Assembly: GCF_014645835.1 (NCBI RefSeq)
Contig: NZ_BMMM01000006.1
Span: forward strand, 344,869-394,696
Direction: 5' to 3'
DNA: 49,828 nucleotides
DNA from: Streptomyces albiflavescens
GTDB taxonomy: Bacteria > Actinomycetota > Actinomycetes > Streptomycetales > Streptomycetaceae
Shown here: piece by piece, positions 23,494 through 32,203 of the stretch
Layout: each line of letters opens with the position of its first letter
Position numbering within the stretch: the first letter of the stretch is position 1
Made by a program: the position numbers and the translations under genes
The notes under the pieces: model-generated
What the model was told of the DNA's origin: nothing
Seen by the model: the letters and a program-made list of their open reading frames with translations, nothing else
Database searches by the model: none

Positions 23494-23676
23494 TCAGCCG
23501 CGGCCGTTTTCCTTGGTGGGTGCGATCGGTGGTTGTCCGCCCGGAAGCTGTCCGTCCGACAGGTGCCGGTCGGACTGCTGTGCGTCGGGTTCGGGGCGGT
23601 GGTCCGGCTTCGGTGCGTTGCGTAGGGCTTCCGCGCGCAGCAGGGCGCGCAGGACCGCGTAGGGGTCGTTGGGCAT
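23494..23676 (-). CDS. Small hydrophilic protein (60 aa), unknown function
   Basis: It begins MPNDPYAVLRALLRAEALR, continues NAPKPDHRPEPDAQQSDRHL, then turns Pro/Gly-rich to the stop. The N-terminal half could form one amphipathic helix and the rest is disordered. ATG 23676 has AAGGAC about 6 bases upstream, which supports expression. It lies 51 bases downstream of a secreted-protein gene on the same strand, so the two probably form one transcript. Confidence 0.6.
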   Translation of the reverse strand: MPNDPYAVLRALLRAEALRNAPKPDHRPEPDAQQSDRHLSDGQLPGGQPPIAPTKENGRG

Positions 23677-23727
23677 GGGGGTGTCCTTGTGTTCGCTGGT
23701 GAGGGACCGGTCCGGAAGCCGGGTCCG

Positions 23728-24099
23728 TCAGCAGCGCAGGACCACGCAGCGCAGGGCGTGCAGGGTGGGGGAGTACGAGGTCGGTGCGGGTGCCGGTACG
23801 GGGCGGGGGTCGGGCTCCCGCTCGGTGTGGCCGGTGTCGGGGCGCAGGGCGGTGAGGGGGCGGTGTCCCTGACGGGTGGGCGGGCGCAGGGCCGTGTCGA
23901 GGACGTCGTGTTCGGCGGTCCCCGACGCGGCGGTGGCCGTGGCGGTGGAGGACGCGGCGAACACCTCGGGGTGTGCGCCCGTGGCGAGCATCGCGACGAT
24001 CAGCAGGACGAGAATCCGCAGCCAAGCGCTCGAAGGAGCCCCTCCCCGCGCTCGCGCGCACCGGCGCAGCGGGTGCGGGTGGCACGGGGAGGGGCTCAT
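23728..24099 (-). CDS. Small membrane-anchored or secreted protein (123 aa)
   Basis: A basic start (MSPSPCHPHPLRRCARARGG) precedes one hydrophobic segment (WLRILVLLIVAMLATGAHPEVFA) that may be cleaved after VFA. A disordered Thr/Ala/Pro-rich middle follows, and the tail is LHALRCVVLRC, with two Cys near the C-terminus. That tail is a recognisable feature of a conserved Streptomyces small protein, but no role is known to me. GGAG lies about 11 bases before ATG 24099. Confidence 0.65.
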   Translation of the reverse strand: MSPSPCHPHPLRRCARARGGAPSSAWLRILVLLIVAMLATGAHPEVFAASSTATATAASGTAEHDVLDTALRPPTRQGHRPLTALRPDTGHTEREPDPRPVPAPAPTSYSPTLHALRCVVLRC

Positions 24100-24211
24100 G
24101 AGTGGTCATCTCCCCACCGGAGGCCGGTGGTTCATCGGGTCTGCCGGGAGATCCGCCCTGTTGGCGTACCTGGCGGGCGCGGAGTTGACGTCGGGGGGCG
24201 CCGGGGAGCGG

Positions 24212-24868
24212 TCACAGGATGCGGGGGACGGCTTGGGCGCCGGAGCGGATCCGGAACGCCGTGATGATCTCGCCGATGCCGACCACGATGAGGATGCAGC
24301 CGCTGACGAGGGTGAGGACGGCGACCGACTCGAACGGGGACACGATCAGCACGATGCCGGCGAGGAAGCTGACGATACCGAGGAAGATCTGCCAGCCGCG
24401 GGCCGGCACGCTCGGGTCGGAGGCGGCGGCGATGGTCTGTGTGAGGCCGCGGAACATCCAGCCGATGCCGATCCACAGGGCGAGCAGCAGGATCGACTGC
24501 ATCGCGCCGCGGAAGCAGAAGAGGCCCAGCAGGATGGACAGGGTGCCGCTGATGAACGCCATCACGCGGAGCGAGGTCGCCGCGTGGGTGCCGAAGGCGG
24601 CCACGAGTTGCAGGACGCCGCTGAAGATCAGGTAGAGACCGAAGAGCACTCCCGCGGCGAGGAGCGAGGCACCTGGCCAGATCAGCACCAGGACACCGAG
24701 CACCAGGGCGGCGATGCCGGCGACCAGCACGGTCTGCCAGGTGGCGCGGGCGAGGAAGTGCAGAGGGCCCTCGGGCTCACCCATGGGGGCGCGCATGTCC
24801 CTCGCGGCGTGCACGTGGCGGTCGTTGTACTCCGGGCCCCACGGGGAGCCGCTCGGTGGCTCGGTCAT
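24212..24868 (-). CDS. HdeD/DUF308-family membrane protein
   Basis: 218 residues. A hydrophilic 40-residue start precedes six TM helices (WQTVLVAGIAALVLGVLVLIW, LLAAGVLFGLYLIFSGVLQLV, VMAFISGTLSILLGLFCF, ILLLALWIGIGWMFRGLTQ, IFLGIVSFLAGIVLIVSP, VLTLVSGCILIVVGIGEI). The paired-helix pattern is that of HdeD, implicated in acid-stress protection at high cell density in E. coli; a role in Streptomyces is inferred only by family. It follows the HhH-GPD gene by 288 bases that include repeats and a hairpin. Confidence 0.87.
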   Translation of the reverse strand: MTEPPSGSPWGPEYNDRHVHAARDMRAPMGEPEGPLHFLARATWQTVLVAGIAALVLGVLVLIWPGASLLAAGVLFGLYLIFSGVLQLVAAFGTHAATSLRVMAFISGTLSILLGLFCFRGAMQSILLLALWIGIGWMFRGLTQTIAAASDPSVPARGWQIFLGIVSFLAGIVLIVSPFESVAVLTLVSGCILIVVGIGEIITAFRIRSGAQAVPRIL

Positions 24869-24944
24869 GACTCATGCTGTGAACGGTCCGGGGCTGCCCG
24901 CCACCGGGATGAGCCGAGCGGCGGACACGGCGGACACGGCGGGC

Positions 24945-24961
24945 GGGGCGTTTTTCGCCCC
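24945..24961 (-). terminator. Short hairpin with T-loop after the HhH-GPD gene
   Basis: GGGGCG (24945-24950), TTTTT loop, CGCCCC (24956-24961), with further G/C pairing possible on both sides. It lies 196 bases past the HhH-GPD stop, beyond the repeats, so it is a weak terminator candidate. Confidence 0.4.
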
Positions 24962-25014
24962 TCCGCCCCTGCCCGGCCCCGGGGCTCCGCCCCGGACACC
25001 CCGGACTGCTCTTG

Positions 25015-25148
25015 GGCCGAGGGTGGGTGGGGGCTTGTCTTTGGCCGAGGGTGGGTGGGGGCTTGTCGTGTCGTGCAGTTCCCCGCGCCGTCGTGCAGCC
25101 CCCGCGTCGTCGTGCAGTCCCCGCGCCGTCGTGCAGTCCCCGCGTCCC
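25015..25148. repeat. Composite tandem repeats between HdeD and HhH-GPD genes
   Basis: Two identical 25-bp units beginning GGCCGAGGGTGGGTGG (25015-25039 and 25043-25067) are followed by four 19-20-bp units beginning TCGTGCAG and containing CCCCGCG (25071, 25091, 25110, 25129). G-rich and C-rich halves could fold or form unusual DNA structure. Confidence 0.85.
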
Positions 25149-25156
25149 TGACGGGG

Positions 25157-25750
25157 CTACCGGCCGGAGGCCTTCGCCGCCTTGGCCGCCGCCTTCATCT
25201 CCTGTTTGTGGGCGCGGACCTTGGCCAGGGATTCCGGGCCGGTGATGTCGGCCACCGAGCGGAAGGACTTCGGCTCGCCGTAGGCGCCCGCGGCCTCGCG
25301 CCACCCCTTGGGGCGTACGCCGAACTGCTTGCCGAGGAGGGCGAGGAAGATCTGCGCCTTCTGCTTGCCGAACCCGGGCAGCTTCTCCAGCTGCTTCAGC
25401 AGTTCCTGCCCGGTTTCGACACCCTCCCAGATCGCGCTCGCGTCCCCGTCGTAGTGCTCGACGAGGTACTGGCACAGCTGCTGGATCCGCTTGGCCATCG
25501 AACCGGGGTAGCGGTGCACGGCAGGCTTCTCCGACAGGAGCGCGGCGAAGGCCTCGGGGTCGTGCGCCGCGATCTCGTGCGCGTCCAGGTCGTCCGTGCC
25601 CAGCCGCTGCGCGATGGTCGACGGGCCCTTGAACGCCCACTCCATCGGCACTTGCTGGTCCAGCAGCATCCCGATCAGCGCGGCGAGCGGACTGCGGCCG
25701 AGGAGTTCGTCGGCCTCGGGGTCCTGGGAGAGGTGAAGAGTGACGTTCAT
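25157..25750 (-). CDS. HhH-GPD-type base-excision repair protein
   Basis: 197 residues, at the short end for the HhH-GPD superfamily. Features are LIGMLLDQQVPMEWAFKGP (helix typical of the fold), the helix-hairpin-helix LEKLPGFGKQKAQIFLALLGKQFG, and the aspartate-bearing region ADITGPESLAKVRAHKQEMK. No 4Fe-4S cysteine cluster follows, which separates it from Nth/MutY. I know such short proteins as conserved in Streptomyces with substrate uncertain. ATG 25750 is the first start matching the family; upstream extension is unsupported. Confidence 0.88.
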   Translation of the reverse strand: MNVTLHLSQDPEADELLGRSPLAALIGMLLDQQVPMEWAFKGPSTIAQRLGTDDLDAHEIAAHDPEAFAALLSEKPAVHRYPGSMAKRIQQLCQYLVEHYDGDASAIWEGVETGQELLKQLEKLPGFGKQKAQIFLALLGKQFGVRPKGWREAAGAYGEPKSFRSVADITGPESLAKVRAHKQEMKAAAKAAKASGR

Positions 25751-25910
25751 GGGTCGATGATCGCCCGACCGCCCGTCAGGCGCAGCCGGGCGCGACGCGC
25801 GGTCGTCGCACGGCACCGCCACCCGACTCACGAGGTCGTCGAAAAGCCGTACGGCAAAGTCCGTACGCGGGGTCCGTACGCGAGCGCCGTACGCACGTCC
25901 GGAGGCGCCG

Positions 25911-26633
25911 CTACGTCGCCCGCCAGTACCCCAGCGCATGCGTGCGCTGCCGGGGAACGGCCAGTTCCTTGCGGACGTACGAGGACAGCGCCCGTGTCGT
26001 CGTCGTGTCGCAGGCGATCCAGACGTATGGATCCGGCTCGCCTTTGAGCAGTCCGGGCAGTTCGTCGCGCACTTGCTCGACCAGGTGCGCGCCGGAGCGC
26101 AGCCGTGGCACGTGGCGCACCTCGTGCCGGGCCGGGTCCACACGGAGGGGGAGGCCGTCCGTCGTGCCCTCGAACCAGATGGTCGCCGGTGCCGAGTCCC
26201 ATGCGTCGAGAAGGGAGTTGAGGGCGGGCAGCGATGCCGGGTCGGCGATCGCGAGGACGCGCGAGGGGTCGGGCCGGGGCCGTTCGAAGCCGGTGCCGTG
26301 GACCGTCGCCTCGATGGTGTCCCCGGGCTTCGCCGCCCGCGCCCAGTCCCCGGCGCGGCCTTCGTGCAGGGCGAACTCCAGGTCGAACGTCCCGGCCGCC
26401 GGGTCGGGGTCGACCAGCGTGTACGCCCGCTGGTGCGGCTTGCCCGCGTTGTCGAACCACAGCCGTACCCACATGGTCGGGTGGACCCCGGTCGCCGCGA
26501 GCATGCCGCCGTCGGTGAGGTGCAGCCGCCGGTACTGCGGGCTGACGTCCTCGGCGCCGGTCACCGTGAAGGTGAAATCCCTGGCGCGCAGCAGCTTGAG
26601 GACCGCGCCCTCCCAGCCATGGCCCCGACCCAT
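25911..26633 (-). CDS. Siderophore-interacting protein (FAD-dependent ferric-siderophore reductase)
   Basis: 240 residues. The FAD-binding half has RAYTLVDPDP (RxYT flavin motif) and GDWARAAKPGDTIEATVHG; the SIP half has VLAIADPASLPALNSLL, ATIWFEGTTDG and YVWIACDTTTTRALSSYVRKE. Such enzymes use NAD(P)H and FAD to release iron from ferric siderophores in the cytoplasm. ATG 26633 is 40 bp from a near-consensus iron box shared with the divergent desG-like gene, so it should be repressed by iron-loaded DmdR/IdeR. Alternative start GTG-type codons exist but are less favourable. Confidence 0.92.
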   Translation of the reverse strand: MGRGHGWEGAVLKLLRARDFTFTVTGAEDVSPQYRRLHLTDGGMLAATGVHPTMWVRLWFDNAGKPHQRAYTLVDPDPAAGTFDLEFALHEGRAGDWARAAKPGDTIEATVHGTGFERPRPDPSRVLAIADPASLPALNSLLDAWDSAPATIWFEGTTDGLPLRVDPARHEVRHVPRLRSGAHLVEQVRDELPGLLKGEPDPYVWIACDTTTTRALSSYVRKELAVPRQRTHALGYWRAT

Positions 26634-26673
26634 GCGGCATTCACCCCTCGCGTACGATTCCGCGGAATGTGGG

Positions 26674-26692
26674 TTAGGTTAGCCTAACCTGA
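26674..26692. promoter_or_regulatory. Iron box (DmdR/IdeR operator)
   Basis: TTAGGTTAGCCTAACCTGA contains a perfect 15-bp palindrome, AGGTTAG-C-CTAACCT (26676-26690), and matches the DtxR/IdeR-family consensus TTAGGTTAGSCTAACCTAA at 17 of 19 positions. It lies 19 bp before the desG-like ATG and 40 bp before the SIP start on the other strand. Confidence 0.92.
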
Positions 26693-26711
26693 TAAGAGTG
26701 GGGGATGGTTC

Positions 26712-28820
26712 ATGACCGTCGAGATCTACCGTGACGCCTGGGGCATCCCGCACTTGCGCGCGGACAGCGCACAGGAGCTCGCCCACGCTCAGGGCCGTAC
26801 CACCGCCCTGGACCGCGCCTGGCAGCTGGAGGTCGAACGGCACCGTTCGCAGGGCACCTCGGCCGCGTTCCTCGGCCCCGAGGCTGTCGCCTGGGACCGG
26901 TTCGCGCGCCAGGCACGGCTCGATGACACCGCCAGACGCTGCTTCGCCGCCCTGCAGAGACGGGACCCCGAGACCGCCGCCTGGGTCGTCTCGTATGTGC
27001 AAGGGGTCAATGAGGGGCTGGCGGAAGGGGCCCGGCGCACACCGGAGTTCGCCGCGACCGGGCTCGCCCCCGGCCGCTGGGAGCCCTGGAGCCCGCTCGG
27101 CGTCTGGCTCGGTACGCACATCCTCTTCGCCGGGTTTCCCGCCAAGTTGTGGCGCGAGGAGGTCATACGGCTGCTGGGCGAGGAGGCGGTCGAGCTGTTC
27201 GCCATGGACGGCATCGGCACCTCGGGGAGCAACGGGTGGCTGGTGAGCGGCGAACGGACCGTCACCGGGCAGGCCGTCATCGCCGGCGATCCGCACCGCT
27301 TCATCGAGGACCCCGGCGTCTATCAGCAGATCCGCCTCTGCTGCCCCGAGTTCGACGTCGTCGGGCTCGCCGTCCCCGGCGTCCCGGGCATCGCCCACTT
27401 CGCCCACACCGGGACGGTCGCCTGGGCGATCACCAACGCGATGGCCGACTACCAGGACTTGTATCGCGAGCGCCTGAGGCCGACCGGTTCGTCCGCCGAG
27501 GCCGCCGAGGCCGCCAAAGCCGCCGAGGCCGTCGAGGCCCTCGAAGCACTCGATCCGGACGGTGAGTGGCGGCCCGTGGCGCGGCACACGGAGGCGGTGG
27601 AGGTGGCAGGAGGCGAGCCCGTCGCGGTCGAGGTGATCGAGACCGCGCGAGGGCCCGTCGTCATCGGGGGAATCGGCGCGGAGGAGTCCATCAGCCTGCG
27701 CTACCCGCCCCGCGTGACCGAGGACCTCGGCTTCAGCGCGCTCCTCCCGCTGCTCAGGGCCCGTGAAGTCGCCGACGTGGACCGGGCCTTCGACCGCTGG
27801 GCGGAGCCCGTGAACGTCGTCCAGGCCGCCGACACCGAGGGCGGAGTGCTGCACCGCGTCGCGGGGCGGGTCCCGGTCCGGGGTAAGGACAACCGCAGGC
27901 GGGTGGTGGCCGCCTGGGAGGCCGGGCACGAGTGGCGGGGCTGGCACGAGATGCCGTACGGATCCTTCGAGGACGGCGTCGCCGTGATGGCGAACCAGCG
28001 CGGCCCGGCGACCCCGCTCGGCGTCGAGTTCGCCCCGCCGCACCGCGCCACCCGTATCCGGCAGTTCCTCGACGCGTCGCGGACGTGGTCCGCGGGGGAC
28101 ATGCCCGCCCTTCACATGGACACCCATCTCGCCTCGGCCGCCGCCCTGCTGGATCGGCTGGCCGCCCTCGGCGAGGGAATCGGCCCGGCAGCGGTCGCGC
28201 TCAGGGAGCGGCTCCTGGGCTGGGACCGGCGGATGGACGCCGCCAGCGGCGAGGCGGCGGCGTACGCGGCGGTGCGCGGCGCGGTCGTACGGCGACTCGC
28301 GGCGCACCCCGCGCTGGCCGTCCTCGCCGACCCGCCCGCGTACCCCGAGCTCTTCCTCCCCTGGCTCGCCCTCACTCCGCGCGTCGGCCTCGCCCTCGAA
28401 AACCTGCTGACAGCGGAGGAGTTGTATGGAATCGACCGCGACGCCGTGGTGCGGGACGCCGTCGAGGAGGTGGCGGCGGGCCGGACGCCGGGCGCCTGGG
28501 GTGACACCCACCGGCTCGCCCCCTGGCGCGCGCTCCCCGACCCCTCGTACGAGGCTCCGGGGCTCTCCGGCGACCACGACTGCGTGCTGTGCACATCGGC
28601 GGTGCCCGGTCTGACCGACCTGAGCGCGCGAGGCCCCGCCGCCCGTTACGTCTGGGATCTCGCCGACCGCGACAACAGCCTCTGGGTGGTTCCCCTCGGC
28701 GCCGACGGCGTCCCGGGTGCGGCCCACCACCGCGACCAACTCCCCTTGTGGCTCAAGGGAGATCTGGCACCGGTGGCCACCGACTGGAACAAGTTGACCA
28801 AGGAGAACCATGACGACTGA
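26712..28820 (+). CDS. desG: Penicillin-acylase-family (Ntn hydrolase, S45) protein, DesG-like
   Basis: 702 residues. The N-terminal alpha chain is followed by the autocleavage site GTSGSNGWLVSGERTVTG, with Ser173 as the mature nucleophile and the family's SN pair; later GDPHR and YQQIRL fit the beta chain. No signal peptide is present. A low-complexity Ala/Glu run (about 258-277) is an insert. In characterised or proposed Streptomyces cases, an iron-box-controlled penicillin amidase (DesG) is linked to arylated desferrioxamines. Here an iron box and a GNAT partner overlapping by 11 bases support that reading. Substrate not shown by sequence. Confidence 0.72.
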   Translation: MTVEIYRDAWGIPHLRADSAQELAHAQGRTTALDRAWQLEVERHRSQGTSAAFLGPEAVAWDRFARQARLDDTARRCFAALQRRDPETAAWVVSYVQGVNEGLAEGARRTPEFAATGLAPGRWEPWSPLGVWLGTHILFAGFPAKLWREEVIRLLGEEAVELFAMDGIGTSGSNGWLVSGERTVTGQAVIAGDPHRFIEDPGVYQQIRLCCPEFDVVGLAVPGVPGIAHFAHTGTVAWAITNAMADYQDLYRERLRPTGSSAEAAEAAKAAEAVEALEALDPDGEWRPVARHTEAVEVAGGEPVAVEVIETARGPVVIGGIGAEESISLRYPPRVTEDLGFSALLPLLRAREVADVDRAFDRWAEPVNVVQAADTEGGVLHRVAGRVPVRGKDNRRRVVAAWEAGHEWRGWHEMPYGSFEDGVAVMANQRGPATPLGVEFAPPHRATRIRQFLDASRTWSAGDMPALHMDTHLASAAALLDRLAALGEGIGPAAVALRERLLGWDRRMDAASGEAAAYAAVRGAVVRRLAAHPALAVLADPPAYPELFLPWLALTPRVGLALENLLTAEELYGIDRDAVVRDAVEEVAAGRTPGAWGDTHRLAPWRALPDPSYEAPGLSGDHDCVLCTSAVPGLTDLSARGPAARYVWDLADRDNSLWVVPLGADGVPGAAHHRDQLPLWLKGDLAPVATDWNKLTKENHDD

Positions 28821-29424
28821 GCCGTACGGGCGCGACCGCGAGGCCGTTCACGAGCAGCTGGTCGACGGCTTCGGCACCGTCCGGATCCTGCCCCTCGACC
28901 CGCACGCCGACCTCGACGTCGTGCACTCCTGGGTGGCCCAGGAGCGGGCCGAGTTCTGGGGGATGAACGGGCTGACGAAGCAGCAGGTCCTGGAGACGTA
29001 CCGGCATCTCGACTCGCTCGACACCCACCATGCCTTCCTCGCGGTCAAGGACGGCGAACCGGTCGCGCTCTTCCAGACCTACGAGCCCGAGGCCGACCGC
29101 GTCAGCGAGTGCTACGACGTCGAGCCGGGTGACATCGGCGTCCACCTGTTGATCGGGCCGCCCGGACAGGCCGGCGCGCGCCCGGGCTTCTCCTCTTCGC
29201 TGCTGGTCGCCTTCACCTCGTACGTGCTGGTCGGCCTGGACCGCGAGCGGGTCGTCGTCGATCCCGACGAGCGCAACCGGAAGGCGATCGCCCGCTTCGA
29301 GCGGCAGGGCTTCGACCTGGGACCGGCCGTCGTGCTGCCCGAAATCGACCTTCCGGACGTTTATCTGCCCGAGAAGCGCGCCCAACTGGCCTTCCTCACC
29401 AGGGAGGCGGCCTTCCGGCAGTAA
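28810..29424 (+). CDS. desH: GNAT-family siderophore-type N-acyltransferase, DesH-like
   Basis: 204 residues of the IucB/AlcB-type acyltransferase fold: TVRILPLDPHADLDVVHSWVAQERAEFWGM, then VSECYDVEPGDIGVHLLIGPP and VVVDPDERNRKAIARFERQGF. Such enzymes acylate hydroxylated diamines or lysine in hydroxamate siderophores. The ATG overlaps the desG stop by 11 bases, showing co-translation, so expression should follow iron. Symbol rests on this pairing; it could act on other amines. Confidence 0.72.
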   Translation: MTTEPYGRDREAVHEQLVDGFGTVRILPLDPHADLDVVHSWVAQERAEFWGMNGLTKQQVLETYRHLDSLDTHHAFLAVKDGEPVALFQTYEPEADRVSECYDVEPGDIGVHLLIGPPGQAGARPGFSSSLLVAFTSYVLVGLDRERVVVDPDERNRKAIARFERQGFDLGPAVVLPEIDLPDVYLPEKRAQLAFLTREAAFRQ

Positions 29425-29506
29425 CCTCACGCTGCGGCGCTTGAGTACGCCGCCGGATTCGTCCGTACGTATCCAGGACTCAGGAAACGCGAGACGGAGA
29501 CGGCGT

Positions 29507-31414
29507 GTGAGCGGACAGCGAGACCGGCGGCGCATCGTCAGGGGTCTGGGCCTGATCATCGGTGTCCTGGTCCTTGTCCTCTTCGGCGGCGTGGGCGGCG
29601 CGTCCGCGCACGCCGCGCTCACGGGCACCGATCCGCAGGACGGCAGCGTGCTGAAGTCGGCCCCCCGGCAGATCACGCTGACGTTCAGCGAGTCCGTCGG
29701 CCTCCTCGACGACTCCTTCCGCGTGCTCACCCCGGAGAACCGGCGCGTCCACACGGGCAGGCCGGAGCATGCGGGCGACCGGTCCTCCACCGCTCGCGTG
29801 ACGCTGCCGCGCGGCCTGGGCACCGGCACGTTCACCGTGGTCTGGCGGGTCGTCTCGGGGGACAGCCACCCGGTCTCGGGCGCCTTCACCTTCTCCATCG
29901 GCCAACCCTCCGCGACCACCGCCGCCGTGCCCACCGCACGCGCCGCCGACGCCGCCTCCGCCACCCTCTACGACATCGCCCGCTACGTCGCGTACGGCGG
30001 CCTGGCCCTGCTCATCGGCGCCGGCGTCTTCGTGCTGGCCTCCGGGTACCCGGGCAGCGTACGCCGCCTGCTGCAGACCGGCTGGTGGACCCTGCTGCTG
30101 TCCACGCTCGCGCTGCTGCTCCTGCGCGGCCCCTACGAGCGCGGCACGGGGGTCGCCTCGGCCCTCGACCCGGCGGCCCTGCGCGAGACGCTGACGAGCA
30201 AGCCGGGGGTCGTCCTGGTGGCCCGGCTGGTGCTGCTGGTGGCGGCCGCCTTCCTGCCCGAACGTGTGCGCGTGCGGGAGCGCGGGCAGGCGCGTGCTGT
30301 TCTCGCACTCGGCGGGGTGCTCGCCCTCGCTCTCGCGGTCACCTGGGCCGCCGCCGAGCACGCGTCCGCCGGGATCCAGGTCCCCGTGGCGATGGTCTCC
30401 TCCGTGCTGCACCTGCTCGCCATGGCGGTCTGGCTCGGCGGCCTGACCGCCCTGCTCACCGCGCTGCACCGCCCGGGCGAGCCCCTCCCCACGGCCGTCG
30501 TCACCCGCTTCTCCCGGCTCGCCCTGGCCTCCGTCGCCGTCCTCGCCGCCACCGGCGTCTACCAGTCCTGGCGCGGTCTCGGCTCCTGGGACGCCCTGAC
30601 GTCGACGTCGTACGGCAGGCTTCTCCTCGTCAAGCTGGGCGGGGTGCTGCTCCTGCTGGCGGGGGCGGCGTACTCGCGGCGCTGGACGGGGCGGCTGGTG
30701 GTGGCGGAGGCCGCCGTTCCCGCGACCGTTCCGGCGGAACGGGTGGCTGTGCCGGTCGGGGGTCCGGCTGTCGCGGAGACGGCGGCCCCCGAGGACGTGT
30801 CGGCCGATGCCACCCCTGGACCGGGTTCCGGCTCGGACTCGGACCCGCGCTCGGGCTCGCGCTCGGGCTCGGACCCGCGTTCGGGCTCGGGCTCGGAGTC
30901 AGGTTCCGGCGCCGGTGACCCTGCCGCGTACCGCCGGGCGCTGCGCCGCTCCGTCCTCGCCGAGGTCACCGTCGGCATCGTCGTCCTGGTGATCACCACC
31001 CTGCTGACCGGGACCCAGCCGGGGCGGGCGGCCGAGGAGACGGCGGCGGCCTCGACCGCGGCCCCCGGGCAGCCCACGTCGTCGACGACGCTGGTCCCCT
31101 TCGACGTCGGTACGCCGGGCGGGCACGGCAAGGTGCAGATCGAGCTGACGCCGGGCCGGGTGGGCGAGAACTCGGTGCAGGCCGTGATCCTCGGTCCCGA
31201 TGGCGGCATCGCGACCGTCCCCGAACTGCGCCTCACCTTCACGCTGGCCGCGCAGAAGGTCGGCCCGCTCGACGCGGAGCTCACCGACAAGGGCGGCTAC
31301 TGGGGGACGGACGGCCTCACGCTCCCGCTGGCCGGCACCTGGACGATGAATGTCACGGTGCGCACCAGCGACATCGACCAGGTCACGGTCTCCAAGACCG
31401 TGAAGATCGGCTGA
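29507..31414 (+). CDS. CopC-CopD-YtkA fusion copper-resistance membrane protein
   Basis: 635 residues. After a signal segment (VRGLGLIIGVLVLVLFGGVGGASA) the mature protein starts with HAALTGTDPQDGSVLKSAPRQITLTFSE, the CopC N-terminal copper-ligand His1. CopC (about 35-130) ends with VSGDSHPVSGAFTFSIG. CopD TM helices follow (about 150-415), with a Ser/Asp/Gly-rich low-complexity loop at about 430-475, a further TM and a C-terminal YtkA-like domain. GTG 29507 has GGAG about 7 bases upstream; TTG 29441 is the longer option. It probably imports or handles copper at the membrane. Monocistronic. Confidence 0.88.
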   Translation: MSGQRDRRRIVRGLGLIIGVLVLVLFGGVGGASAHAALTGTDPQDGSVLKSAPRQITLTFSESVGLLDDSFRVLTPENRRVHTGRPEHAGDRSSTARVTLPRGLGTGTFTVVWRVVSGDSHPVSGAFTFSIGQPSATTAAVPTARAADAASATLYDIARYVAYGGLALLIGAGVFVLASGYPGSVRRLLQTGWWTLLLSTLALLLLRGPYERGTGVASALDPAALRETLTSKPGVVLVARLVLLVAAAFLPERVRVRERGQARAVLALGGVLALALAVTWAAAEHASAGIQVPVAMVSSVLHLLAMAVWLGGLTALLTALHRPGEPLPTAVVTRFSRLALASVAVLAATGVYQSWRGLGSWDALTSTSYGRLLLVKLGGVLLLLAGAAYSRRWTGRLVVAEAAVPATVPAERVAVPVGGPAVAETAAPEDVSADATPGPGSGSDSDPRSGSRSGSDPRSGSGSESGSGAGDPAAYRRALRRSVLAEVTVGIVVLVITTLLTGTQPGRAAEETAAASTAAPGQPTSSTTLVPFDVGTPGGHGKVQIELTPGRVGENSVQAVILGPDGGIATVPELRLTFTLAAQKVGPLDAELTDKGGYWGTDGLTLPLAGTWTMNVTVRTSDIDQVTVSKTVKIG

Positions 31415-31426
31415 TAGACGCCGAAC

Positions 31427-32203
31427 CTAGACGGTGGCACCGGGAAGGGAGATGGAGCGGAACATTTTGTCGCCCAGCTGATCCCGGATCAGAGTGTCGA
31501 TCCTGTTGGCCTGCGGGACATGAACAAAGGGTCTCCATGGATAAATGCGGTCATTGATCCAGGGAGTCCTCCAGTCGGTCGTAGTGGTGAAGAAGTTCTG
31601 TGCAAACTTCGCTGTGCGAGCTGCCGGAAACTCATCCTCAACCTCCAGGCATCCGCTCACGCATACATCTACATACGACTGGACAATGGGGAATTCCTGA
31701 CTGACGTATCTGCGCGACGTGCTTCCGAAGTACCAGAAATTTCCGGGCGGTGGAGCCGATCTGCCGTCCAGCATGGTGATGCTGCCGGGAGGAATGCGGA
31801 TCAGCTTGTACCCCTTCTCTCTATCGGTGAATGCCTTCATCTCGCCTTGCGTCACCCGGAAGATGACGCCGTTGCAGGTCGACTTCCGATCCGGAAAGGC
31901 TCCCAAATAGGTGGGCCCCCAGCTGACAGTGTCAACCCGGTCGTACCAGCCACGCGTGATGCCCCGGACGGAGACGGGGACGGACTTCCCGGCCTTCGGC
32001 CAGGTCTCCTCCCGGGATTCCTTTTGAATCAACGACGCATACCCGAAAACATACTGACTGCTGGAATCCGATTCCCTTTCCTCGGCTTTTGCCGAGCCCT
32101 GCCGACTGGTGCAACCCGTGGCCGTCGCGCCGAGACCCAGGACTGCAATACCCCGGAGTATCTTGCGCCGTCCCACTTCAGCCTCGCATTTCATGGTCGT
32201 CAT
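31427..32203 (-). CDS. Tat lipoprotein of gamma-glutamylcyclotransferase (GGCT) fold
   Basis: 258 residues. A twin-arginine signal (VGRRKILRGIAVLGLGATATGC) gives both RR and a lipobox Cys. The mature part has YVFGYASLIQ (the YGSL-like nucleotide-free GGCT loop), RGITRGWYDRVDT, LGAFPDRKSTCNGVIFRV and FTDREKGYKLIRIP (the glutamate-bearing motif). These are the GGCT/ChaC-like markers, but known enzymes are cytoplasmic; here export is implied. Base composition is clearly lower in GC than neighbours, suggesting transfer. ATG 32203 or ATG 32194 could start it. Confidence 0.78.
   Translation of the reverse strand: MTTMKCEAEVGRRKILRGIAVLGLGATATGCTSRQGSAKAEERESDSSSQYVFGYASLIQKESREETWPKAGKSVPVSVRGITRGWYDRVDTVSWGPTYLGAFPDRKSTCNGVIFRVTQGEMKAFTDREKGYKLIRIPPGSITMLDGRSAPPPGNFWYFGSTSRRYVSQEFPIVQSYVDVCVSGCLEVEDEFPAARTAKFAQNFFTTTTDWRTPWINDRIYPWRPFVHVPQANRIDTLIRDQLGDKMFRSISLPGATV

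Noticed and set aside
24945..25148. Possible CRISPR-like array
   Set aside because: Units are 19-28 bp and contiguous or nearly so, without unique spacers of constant length. No cas gene is nearby.
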